The notes below the pieces were generated by a model that searched no databases, had not been told where the DNA came from, and worked only from the letters and a program-made list of their open reading frames with translations. The translations under genes were made by a program, and so were the position numbers. A DNA stretch of 64,000 nt, from positions 1,649,938 through 1,713,937 of the forward strand of contig VXAA01006526.1 of the NCBI GenBank assembly GCA_013399115.1. Direction: 5' to 3'. Shown in pieces: positions 40,101-49,441 of this stretch (position 1 is the first letter of the stretch; each line of letters starts with the position of its first letter). Origin of the DNA: Anseranas semipalmata. Lineage: Eukaryota; Chordata; Aves; Anseriformes; Anseranatidae.

Positions 40101-40532
40101 GTATCAAGATGACCTCTGTGACTAATTTTTTAATTGTAGTAGTTGCTAATCCATTTATTAACCTATGTAATGTTCAGAAAAGGGAGAGATTTAAAGTCTG
40201 TTTATCTTTTAAAAGAAGTTTCCTAGTGACTATCAGAGTTGTTGTTGTTTGTTTTCTTAAATGCTTTTATGATAGTTGCTGTACCCAGAGCATGAAGTGA
40301 AGAAGTGCTAACTTCATGAAAATGAAGGGAGTTTTGTATGTTTTTAATGGCTGCAGTTCAAACATCTGTAGCATACTTAGTACTTACTGAGTTGTTCTGA
40401 AGCCAACATATTACTGTGTAATTTAAATAAATAAATCCGTTTCTTTTAAGAATGCCAGAAGAAAGTGAGCAGTGTGAAAGTCTCATTCCTATGCATAGTG
40501 TTTCACAAGATGGAGATAGTTGCTGTTCATAG
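21987..40532 (+). CDS. SLC35F5: SLC35F5, solute carrier family 35 member F5 (13 exons, 5' end missing)
   Basis: SLC35F5 belongs to the DMT/SLC35 superfamily of nucleotide-sugar-transporter-like membrane proteins; its substrate is not settled. Joined exons: 21987-22128, 23221-23364, 25592-25654, 27179-27260, 28590-28780, 30211-30292, 31074-31161, 31733-31797, 32135-32239, 32704-32863, 35661-35751, 39843-39997, 40451-40532. All introns are GT-AG and all phases agree, giving 480 residues from the ATG at 21994. Ten hydrophobic helices are visible, with a hydrophilic loop between helices 2 and 3 holding [19 protein letters not shown]. Characteristic strings include [40 protein letters not shown] and [15 protein letters not shown]. 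The first base of 21987 completes a split codon, so an upstream exon supplies the true N-terminus; mammals have about 44 more residues. No frameshift or internal stop was found. Confidence 0.97.
23221..23364 (+). CDS. SLC35F5: SLC35F5 coding exon (TM2)
   Basis: Forty-eight codons, phase 0 at both ends, between ctttccacag and gtaagt. It starts [11 protein letters not shown] and carries helix 2 ([14 protein letters not shown]), then the basic [18 protein letters not shown] cytosolic segment. Confidence 0.96.
23590..23700. repeat. Possible ancient CR1/L3-like fragment
   Basis: The segment with tattgagccagaccattggc and ctgtttagcctggtgtttt resembles a widespread old amniote LINE tail that reads 'gatcagaccaatggtcc... 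tagcccagtat'. The match is partial and from memory. It lies in an SLC35F5 intron. Confidence 0.3.
25592..25654 (+). CDS. SLC35F5: SLC35F5 coding exon (loop)
   Basis: Twenty-one codons, phase 0 at both ends, between ttaattag and gtaagt. It encodes [15 protein letters not shown] and an NSSL end, part of the variable hydrophilic loop. It is too short to be noticed without its neighbours. Confidence 0.93.
27179..27260 (+). CDS. SLC35F5: SLC35F5 coding exon (loop)
   Basis: Eighty-two bases between catttcag and gtgagt, starting in phase 0 and ending in phase 1. It encodes [24 protein letters not shown] loop sequence; the exact string has three lysines after TE. The polar Asn/Ser-rich end is a region that varies between species. 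Confidence 0.94.
28590..28780 (+). CDS. SLC35F5: SLC35F5 coding exon (loop to TM3)
   Basis: 191 bases after a long T-rich tract and ctttaag; the donor is gtatgt. It encodes [18 protein letters not shown], then [20 protein letters not shown], and the start of helix 3 (KISFFFCFV). Compared with the human protein as remembered, the YPTVKEQ motif has one extra threonine. It ends in phase 0. Confidence 0.96.
30211..30292 (+). CDS. SLC35F5: SLC35F5 coding exon (TM3-TM4)
   Basis: Eighty-two bases between catcctccag and gtaggt, phase 0 to phase 1. It encodes [20 protein letters not shown] and NILSSTSG, the end of helix 3 and the start of helix 4 in the transporter core. Confidence 0.96.
31074..31161 (+). 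CDS. SLC35F5: SLC35F5 coding exon (TM4-TM5)
   Basis: Eighty-eight bases between tctcttgcag and gtaaga, phase 1 to phase 2. It encodes [20 protein letters not shown] and SKLLAVIL, completing helix 4 and opening helix 5. The junction serine is AG|C. Confidence 0.96.
31733..31797 (+). CDS. SLC35F5: SLC35F5 coding exon (TM5)
   Basis: Sixty-five bases between tttttgctag and gtattt, phase 2 to phase 1. It encodes [20 protein letters not shown] and an isoleucine: the rest of helix 5 and a short loop. Confidence 0.95.
32135..32239 (+). CDS. SLC35F5: SLC35F5 coding exon (TM6)
   Basis: 105 bases between tctttacag and gtaaga, phase 1 at both ends. It encodes helix 6 ([18 protein letters not shown]), followed by the basic [16 protein letters not shown] connector. 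Confidence 0.96.
32704..32863 (+). CDS. SLC35F5: SLC35F5 coding exon (TM7-TM8)
   Basis: 160 bases between tatactcag and gtatgt, phase 1 to phase 2. It encodes [20 protein letters not shown] (helix 7), a short loop with [11 protein letters not shown], and most of helix 8 ([16 protein letters not shown]). The Trp codon is split TG|G with the next exon. Confidence 0.96.
34111..34135. repeat. (AAAC)n microsatellite
   Basis: About six tandem CAAA units inside SLC35F5 intron 10 (between 32863 and 35661). Confidence 0.9.
35661..35751 (+). CDS. SLC35F5: SLC35F5 coding exon (TM9)
   Basis: Ninety-one bases between tattttttag and gtaatg, phase 2 to phase 0. It encodes [20 protein letters not shown] and [10 protein letters not shown], helix 9 and its flank. 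Confidence 0.95.
36824..36846. repeat. Poly-T tract (23 T)
   Basis: A long T homopolymer in SLC35F5 intron 11. Similar T tracts of about 19 to 21 bases lie at 34475-34494, 39342-39360, 44148-44168 and 50134-50153. None is joined to a recognisable retroposon body. Confidence 0.85.
39133..39150 (+). promoter_or_regulatory. CTCF-like motif
   Basis: The sequence CCCACAAGGGGGAGCTGT fits the CTCF core (CCASNAGGGGGCGCT) with one core difference. It lies in the last large SLC35F5 intron. Binding is not shown. Confidence 0.4.
39843..39997 (+). CDS. SLC35F5: SLC35F5 coding exon (TM10)
   Basis: 155 bases between ttaatttcag and gtaggg, phase 0 to phase 2. It encodes [20 protein letters not shown] (helix 10), then the conserved [19 protein letters not shown] and a basic CRKHRIQ tail entering the cytosol. 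Confidence 0.96.
40451..40532 (+). CDS. SLC35F5: SLC35F5 last coding exon
   Basis: Acceptor ttcttttaag; the first base completes an Arg codon. It encodes [20 protein letters not shown], then GDSCCS and TAG at 40530-40532. The final residues differ from the mammalian tail as remembered (which ends GAS). The acidic SEQCESLI segment resembles a dileucine-type sorting motif context; that function is inference. Confidence 0.94.
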
Positions 40533-42450
40533 ACAAAAGGTATGCTTAATAAACAAAGTTGAAACAGTACAGAAAGGTGAGGATTGGTTTTCACGATGGA
40601 ATTTGTTACATAAATACACATTTTTACAGAGCGTACAGTTAATCTTTTTCTAAATTAATGGATATTTTTAAAGAATACTTTCAAAATTGGTATTATTCTA
40701 TACGAAGCATTATTCTTACCTTAATATAGGCCAATGGTTTTGAAACATAAAGTAGATTTTTACTTTAATGCTTACATTTTCTTAATGTGGGTTTTGGGGG
40801 AAGGGAGGGCATGACAGACAGTGGGACAGGAGCAGGAAGAGGTAGGGGGGATTTAGTTAGGTAATCTAAAGAGAGAGCACCTGTACCTTTGAAAAGTCCC
40901 ATAGAAACTTAAGTAAAACACTAATTTTCTTAGCAGTACTATAACCTTAATGAATAAATTTTACTTGAAACTTTAAATTTAAAAAAAAAAAAAGTAATAT
41001 TGGTAAAGATGGGGGAAAAAAGAAAACTGCATTCAAACACAAACCTCTAACAGGAATATTACAGATGATTTGTTGATACTGTCTTGGAGCATGGAGATGG
41101 ACCTAGTGTAGTACTGTCTTAGCCCTGTGTTTAGGGGCTTTAGTTTTCAAAGAATGTATGTGGAATTACATGATTAGAAGTGTATTTTTATTTTTCCAAT
41201 GTTGCTTAAATCTAATAATGAAATTAAAAATATACTTACCACAAGAGTAATTATGATGTCTTAAGCTTTGAAGCACAAATTCTTTCCTTTGTTTATTAAT
41301 AAAATGGAAACAAACACATATAGTGATTCTCTTTTTGTAATCTTTAATTATGTAGCACTGGTAACTTTTACTTTTTTTTTCTTCTTAGTTTAAAAATGGA
41401 ATGATGCCTAGCGAAGAGACAATCTTCTGGAAAAGTCCCTAAGGAATCATGTTTCAGTGCCTATTCTGAATTTTTAGTAAAAATAAGAAGTTTTGGTTCT
41501 TGTGAAACTCTAATCTTTTCCTCTTTCTTGCTTTCATCTGGTTTTATAAATGAACAAATTTACTACAAGCATATCACTGTAGGGAGTCTTAGTCCATCTG
41601 AGCAACCAAACCTGCCTTACAACACTGAGCTGGTGAAGTTACTTGACAAAATCAAGAAAATGAATGCTGTTAAGTGATTTCTTTCTCTTTTTAACTCACA
41701 ATTTTGTTAAATGCTGGACAATATTATTTTTAAAAAATACTTTCAAATGAGTTATGTAAATAAGCTTGCAGGTTATCACATCTTACAGGCTTTCAGATGA
41801 AAAGCTAAATAGATATGTTACCTGTAGTAGGTACAAATTAACTTTTTTATGTTGTATAAACTATTTGCATATTAATAGAAGAAAATAGTAAAATAATTTA
41901 TTAAGTGAATTCTTGTAATTATTGAGGCAGGATCTTTGTACGGTCCTGGAACACTACATGTATATTGTCTTATCCCATTTTGAGAAGTCTTGTAATGGCA
42001 ATGGGTGCCGATGTTTAAAAATCTTGTATTACCTAATGATCTGGAATGTTTAAAATTTTAGTGAATGATAAAATATTTCTAATTACAGTACATTTGGATG
42101 TACATTCTCAAAATCAATGTTTGTTTTAAACAGATTCTGTAACCCATCATTATTTCAAGTGATCTCATATAGAAAACTAAATTTGAAAATTTTCATTGTA
42201 TGGCTGCCAACTAAGAAAGAAATCAAATTAATTGTTAACGTTTTCAGTGAGTGGGTTGCACTACAGTAATCTGCTAAGCAATGCGGAAGATAGACACTTA
42301 CATTGATTTCTTTTTTTCAAGATGCATTAATAAACCTCTTCTAAAATTGATTATTTTCCTTATAACCTATATCTTTCTTCCACTGCAGCATTTGTCCTAT
42401 TTGATTCTGAGAAGTTATGAATAATTATGTTCAGGGATATTTGAAATAAA
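40533..42450 (+). other. SLC35F5: SLC35F5 3' UTR region with possible intron
   Basis: Seven bases after the stop codon a donor (aaaag|gtatgc) occurs at 40540, and a strong acceptor (ten T, then cttcttag) ends at 41388. The 3' UTR may therefore be spliced from 40539 to 41389. The junction would be within about 50 bases of the stop, so nonsense-mediated decay would not be expected. AATAAA signals lie at 42329-42334 and 42445-42450, with a further one at 43280-43285. The true cleavage site cannot be chosen by eye. Confidence 0.5.
42329..42334 (+). terminator. SLC35F5: Candidate polyadenylation signal AATAAA
   Basis: A canonical AATAAA about 1.8 kb after the SLC35F5 stop codon, followed by T-rich sequence. 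A second at 42445-42450 and later ones in this AT-rich stretch are equally possible. Confidence 0.35.
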
Positions 42451-45005
42451 TCAGTAACATTTTCCAACTTCTAGCCTGTAAGACACTTCTATTTAGGGAA
42501 AAAAAAAAAGTTAATTTTGGCTTTTGATGGATTTTATTTTCTTATAATTAATGTAGGACAGATTTTCAGCCAATAGTATTCTCTTCCACATAAGAAAGCT
42601 GTTAATAACATAGGACATTCCTGTTAGCCTTGCATACAGATGCAGAAGGGTAACAATGCAAATGCTTGTTCATGTTTTGACCCTCAGTAATGATCCTTCC
42701 AGGAGCAGTTTTGGTGATTTGGTGATACAACTACTACACTGGAGGGAATGCAAGAAAGCAAGATGTTTAGTGACATGGTTAGGATTGATTTAACCAGCAG
42801 CTAGAATGTAGAATTCTGTATGTAGAGAAAGGAAAAGATACTGGGGAGAAAAAAGTGAATCTGGGGGCTGTTCTTGTTGAGTATTGCGCATTTTATCAAT
42901 TTTTTCCGTCCAATTCTTAATATTGGATGTCATTAAAAGTTTCAGTTATCTGAGGAATCTCTTTAAGATTAAGTCTTTGGATACCTGAAATAGGAGTTGT
43001 TGGTTTTGGTTTTTGTTTTAATAAATAAATAAGATTATTAAACTTATGTAGGCATTTTGAGAAACTTTCCATTTCAATTCCAAAGCCCAATAGTAGAGGG
43101 ATTGAAAATACAGTATGTAAAACTAATTTTATATTTGACTTTGTTAGAATTTTCAGGGATTTCTTTGGTAAGAGGAGCTTCCATCCAGTAGTGTTTTTTT
43201 TTTTTTTCTTTCAAAACTGGGACAAATTAGAGGATGTTAGTTTCAGCTTTTCCAATAAGTGTTGTTAAGGCTTACTGGCAATAAAAACTAATGTCCATTT
43301 TCTTCTAATGTTATGTTTCAATGAGATCATGCCACATACACAATACCAGGCATTAACTACAAATTTAAATCTGATCTTTTATAGCATCTAATCAGTTACA
43401 GCTTCAGCAAACTAACCCTAGGAAGACTGAGTTTGCTTTCAAATGGGCAATTATAGTATTTTTAGCAGAGTATTTTAATAATGCCTTTTGAAATTGGTCA
43501 TTCTGATTGATAGAATTGGAGTGATAATGTGTGGTGGGCAATTGCTGTTCATATTTGTTCATGACTTAAAGTGAAAGATCATCATAGTCTCCTACGTATA
43601 TGACTTCTGTTAAGTGGCTTTATTACGTTAGAGAGGTTGAGAAACTAAGTACTAGGAGAATGTTCTTCTGTCTCTGACCCAATCATCTTTCTGTTCAGCA
43701 AACTCAATAGTCAGGCCTCCCTACTGTTTCTGTTTTTAAAAAAAGATGTGTTAATCTTTTTTAAAGATACTTAATATTTTAATCTTATGTCACTAAGTAG
43801 ATTGAGCAGTCTTTTTGCATTAAATTACAGTCCTTTACAGAATAAAAAACCAAAGCAAACTATCCTTCCTGAAATGCCATGGATTTTTAAACAGTGGTGC
43901 CCCTGTGGTTACAAGAAATATACTACAGTTATATTTACTGAAGTTATGACATGTAACATTGTTCCTGCATTTAATAGAATGTGATGAGATTTTTCTATAA
44001 AATCTTGTGATTTTTAGTACAATAATATTTTATAAATATATCGTCTTATTTGAAATGTAAATTGCATAGTTCTCTAATGGGTGCTTGGTAAATGCACAAG
44101 AGATTTAGCTTTGATTCTCAGGTACCTCTGATGTAATGGTGAAATGCTTTTTTTTTTTTTTTTTTTTTCATGACATAACTGGAATGTGAAGGCGCTCTCG
44201 TAAATGCTTTAACACTGTGTGCTAGCATAAATTGTCATTGTTCTTACTGTTTCATTTTGGGGATGTCTTTATTCTGACTTATTTCTCGTAGGAAGTACAT
44301 ACATTAGATGCTTAAAGAACGATTATCTCCCATGCCTGCAAAATGGAAAATGGGTACTACGTGTGTTGTTCTGTCAGACAGTTTAATTCCTGCAATCCTA
44401 TGAGATAACCAAGAATTTCTTCTGTGTGTGATTTGAGCTTTTGAGTTGTTCGGTTTTTATATGTGGAGGAAATGATGATAATTTGCCAAATGCCATGTAA
44501 CGTGTCTTAGCTTTTAGGGTTCTGGTGAATCTTGAGTAGTTCAGTGTACTGTGTACTGCAACCCAGAACAAAGGAGAAAAAAATATATATATATCAGTTT
44601 TCCTAGCTACTTTCTGTTAGGTTTCAGTCATGCCAAAAATGTGCTCACTAAGAGGGGCTGCTGCAGATGTAATACTAATTCAGCAAAGGTGTGAAATACA
44701 GGCGACATCACTACTCAGCAGTTACTTAGTATTTTGCCACAATACAGTGTTAAGCAGTGGTATTCTTGAAATGAGAAACCTTGGGGTTGCATGTGATAGC
44801 TGACCCAGTATGCTGCTCTCTGCATTGCACGCTGCCATGGAACATACTAGCAAAAACAGAAGAGCCTGTGAGTTGCTTTTCTTGGTGCGTGCTGTTGTCA
44901 TTGCCATTCTCTCTCACTATCCCCGTTGTGCCTAGGTACTGCTATTTACTTTAATGATTGCCTTAAATATGGCAATGATTATGATTATGATTGCCTTAAA
45001 TAAGG

Positions 45006-45031
45006 TTTTGTTTTGTTTTGTTTTGTTTTGT
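45006..45031. repeat. (TTTTG)5 microsatellite
   Basis: Five perfect TTTTG copies. Immediately upstream, a segment containing gattgccttaaata occurs twice about 31 bases apart (near 44956 and 44987), a small tandem duplication. Confidence 0.9.
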
Positions 45032-48000
45032 AATTCTTAGTTCCATCTCTCTTTGTGGTGAATGTTGTTCCTATTCCCTGCTAAAAGATCCTTCTGTCTT
45101 AAGGAAATTAACTTACTGAGCTTAAATTAAGGATATCAGAGGAAGGGGACAAGTAGTTAAACTCAGTGTCTAAAACTTCTGGGCACACTTTCAAATTTCA
45201 CATGAAAATAGGCCTCAGTCAGGCAGAGTGTTTGTGTGTGTTTGTAAATGAAGTTGTAGGAACTGGCATGCTCAAAATTCAGGAAACAGACTAGTGTTAA
45301 AAACAGAATGTTGAGTTATATGGCTAACTATAGGATGGTACTTTTAATCAGTTTTCTTTGTTTGGTCTAAGCTTTGAGTTAGTTACAAGTTCTGTTAGGA
45401 CTCTGTCATATGTAGTGTCTGCAATTTCACAGCCATATCTGCAATATCATGCACGTGTTGCTGGCTCATTGACAGTTGCTATGCATGATTTTTTTCTTTC
45501 AAATCCAGGATTGCATTAATGGTGTGTTTTGTTTTATACAGTTATTGCATGGTGTGATTTCTCAGGGAAATATGGATGATAACATGAGCTGTACGAGCTG
45601 ATAACTAATTCCTGCTTTTAAAATTGTTGTGAACTTTCAGGTTTCACTCAAACATTTTGCATCACGTGACTTTCATGTTGAACTTCCTCTGGTTTATTAG
45701 GTGAATCATGATGACGGTGTTAATAGCATATAAAGGTGTCTGTAAAATGCACTCTGCCCGATACTTCATTATCTTTTGGACATACTTCCATTCTAAATCG
45801 ATTTTTGCAATTTGTGTGGTTTTTTTCCTACTTTATTGCACCCTATAAATTAATAGTTGCACTGTTGATTTCAAAGCTGCACCTGAGGCATGACAGTGAC
45901 ATTAACTTTCACGGTTAGACAATGCTATGGTAATACACAATCTGATTCCGGGGTAGAGTACCAGTATAAATCTAACATAAATATACTTATTTATATCATT
46001 AAATTTTTACAAAATGTGTTCACTTTGAGGATTTTTGTTTGTTTTTCCAATAAAGTTACTTTGGCTAGGCTGGGACTTGATCCAAAGCCCACCAGTATCA
46101 TAGGCAGCATTAATAAAGTAAAACTATTGAAATACTCTGCAGTCAGGTTGACCTTTTATGCCTTTGCAGTATTTCTATCTGCAGCATATATTTGAAGTAG
46201 TTTGCTTTAAGACTTCAGTAATACAAAACTGAGGGATTTCATGCTGGGAAAAAATGGTAAACATACCACTGTAACTGATCACAAAATATATTTCCCTATA
46301 GCCAGCATGCAGTTTAATTATTTAGAAGGTGAATTTGTCTTGCTACATGACTTTTCTTTAAAGTCAGCAGTATAAGAGAGTTAACCACTTAGTTGTATAC
46401 TTCTAGGAGAATATTTTTTGTCAATAGTGAGAATGTGAGCATAGTGAGCTTAGCTTTGAGGATCAGCTTCCTCTTGGTGATTTCTGATTTGATATTTCCA
46501 TTTCCATTTACTTTGCAAAGAATGCAACGGGACATTTCCTGGCTAGTTAAAACTACTGCAATTGTATTTTGACTACCCTGATTCTCTCTATTGTTACAAA
46601 CCTAACATAAAACATGTAATTCTAACATAAATGTAACTGTGCTCTTACCTGTCTTCTCGCTCTCTCCCAGCTGATGTATTGCATCATTATATCTGGTATT
46701 AGTAGGTAACTGGACTTTTTTGGAATGCCTACTGTGATGAGGAATGCATCCAGAATTTAATCTAGTTGTCACTTCGTACTTTTCAAAAGCATAAAAGGCT
46801 TTTCTCTGAGGATTCTGTAGAAAGCAGCTGTTTAGTTCTACAACTGCTGAGTTCTTTATAAACTGAGATACAGTTAATAGTTGAAGTTGCACCTAGTTTT
46901 CTTCTCCTGTTTTGTAATGAACTTTTGACTGTTTTGGCAGGGAAGGTGCACAATTTTTTATGTGGAGGATACATAACTAGATACTGGAATGGCCTCGAAA
47001 TAATAGTGTGGGGATGTTTGTATGGTTCTTGACATATGTTCCTGACATTTTTTCCACTGTTTATTTAAAAAATAAAAACTGCCAGGCTGAGGGTAAAGTA
47101 GCCATATAGCATAGAGCTAACTTTATAATATGCAAATTACTGTGTTTTCATTAAATATCCTCCAGTGTATTACTGATGTTGCCAGCCCACAGGTCTCCTC
47201 TTCCTTGTCTGTTATAGGTGATGCTTCTCTTCTATATAAATCTGACCTTTTGCATGTCAATTAAACTAGATCCTCTATCACAACAGGTGATTTCTAAAAT
47301 ATTTTAGAATCTCCTCCTTTTAGCCTTTAGCTAGAAGAACAACAGGGGCTTTCCAGTATCCTTTTCCTATGGGAGAAGAAAAAAGTAAAATAATAATTTC
47401 AATTGAAAACAGATAAACTGACTGGGCAGTATATGGGATCAGCTGTAAAATCATCAAGGTAATCGCTTACATAGCACAACTACATACAGGATGGGCTTAA
47501 GCAATAATTGTGCATTAGATTGATCTCTGGTCTTGATTTAATATAGAATGCAGGTATTTTGAGTCTCATCATTTCATATTGAAGCTGAATGCTTAAGCCC
47601 TGCAATTGTACGGATCATGGAAAAAAATTATTTGGAGAGAGTGTACATGCTAAGGATTTTCTTGGTTGCATTTTTGGATTCTTAGGGGCTTTTTTGTGAA
47701 GTCCCACATACAATCCAGTTACAAATGAATGATCTACCTTTTAATTGAAATTCTTGAGACCGTTCACACAAAGCTGTTGTGAAAGCTTAGCCAGTTGCTC
47801 AAGTTGACGTTATCTCAATGGAATTAGAGAAGCATAGTAAGTATGCAAGATGGACTTCAGCATTGTAAAATCAAAAGGGTCCTTGTAATGATTTAAAATT
47901 TATTCAGGTTCTCTTAGGGATGAATATTAGTAAAACAAAATTGTATCTGAAACTTTTTGTTTATACTGACTGATTTGTTAAACTTCTAAAACTTGTGCAT

Positions 48001-49423
48001 TAAAAGATGCACAAAACCAATAGTTAGTAGCTTTGGTCTTTTTGGCATTATATTTTGTACTAAATTTCAGCGCTCTGAAGAGAATTCTGAATATTTTTAA
48101 AGCAGAAGATGCTTTAACTAAAGAACTTTAAACTGACAAAAACTTTTGTTTGCATGAAGTTTGTACAGTTTTCTGATAATTCAGATGTTCTGAGAGCACA
48201 GCTAGTTCCAGGTATACATCCTTCATGAAATACCTTATGCATAACCTTTTAACCATTTTCCTTAGTGAGACCAGAACCTCAATTGCTGATGAGTATTGCA
48301 TTTGCACTTAAATACCTGATTTCAGAGCGTGTTAATCCTTGTCTATTTCTGATAAGAAACACAGCATTTTCATCTAATTTCCATTTAATAAGTATATTCA
48401 TGCAGAGAAAAACACAAATCATGGCTTGATGCAGTGATTTATGCCAAGAAAACAGCAGGATGGCAGTAGTAACTCTGAAATGAAGATGCATGTCTCTTCA
48501 GAAACTCTGGCTTCTCGTTCTTTCCTTCCTTCTATACTAAACAAGTGTCTCCATTATTCGCGATTTATACAAGTGAAGCAAGGACCAGAACTTTTACCCT
48601 TTGTTTTTTAAAAGTGAACATTGACTTTTGCTTGGAGTGTCTTTGTCCCATCACTTCATTTTCAGAGGGGATTCAGTTAAATGAGAAGTATAGAATAAGT
48701 ATTTTTAATTAAAATCAGATTTAAGCTAGTAATTATTTTGAAATTCACAATATGAATAGAGATCTAATGAATGGAAATTATAGGCCTATATTGCAAATAC
48801 CAAATACTGCTTATATATTTTTAACAAAATCAGTATATATGTGATTATTTGAAACATGTATAAAGGTGAAAGTGGGAAAATCATTCTTGTGTTGATAAGA
48901 TTTATAAATTGAAATTCTTAATATCCAATACCAAAACCCTATAAAAGGGCTAGTGAAAAGAAAATGTAATGTATTCTGATAAACAGCCTGTGTAATACAA
49001 TCAATGGGTGTGATGTTTTTGTTCTGTATTATATTTATTATGTAAGTAAACAATAAAGATTATAAATCATATTTTCCTAACAGGCATTAGTATTTGGTTG
49101 GGGTTAATGCTTAATGTACTTTATACCATCAATTAAAAACAAATGAATGGTCTCTAAGGGTTGCTACCTTGGGAGAGTAGCATAGTGGTAAAAATGTCTT
49201 GAATTAGCCAACTTAATTCCCCTCTTCCACTCTTAAAGGTGAGTCTCAGGATGTCTCACTTTACCTGAAGTCAGCTAGGATGCCCAAAGGTTATAATTTG
49301 GTCTCAGAGTGGTCTGGTAATTCAGTAGTGAAGTATCCATTTTTAATGTATTTTCATGACTGTAGGTGATTTTACATGCCAATACATGAATTATAAAATA
49401 CTCTAGAAGACCACCGTGTTTCA

Positions 49424-49441
49424 TCAGCAGGGGGAGCTACT
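49424..49441 (+). promoter_or_regulatory. CTCF-like motif
   Basis: The sequence TCAGCAGGGGGAGCTACT matches the CTCF consensus with two core differences and has the same orientation as the site at 39133. It lies in the intergenic region downstream of SLC35F5. Confidence 0.4.
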
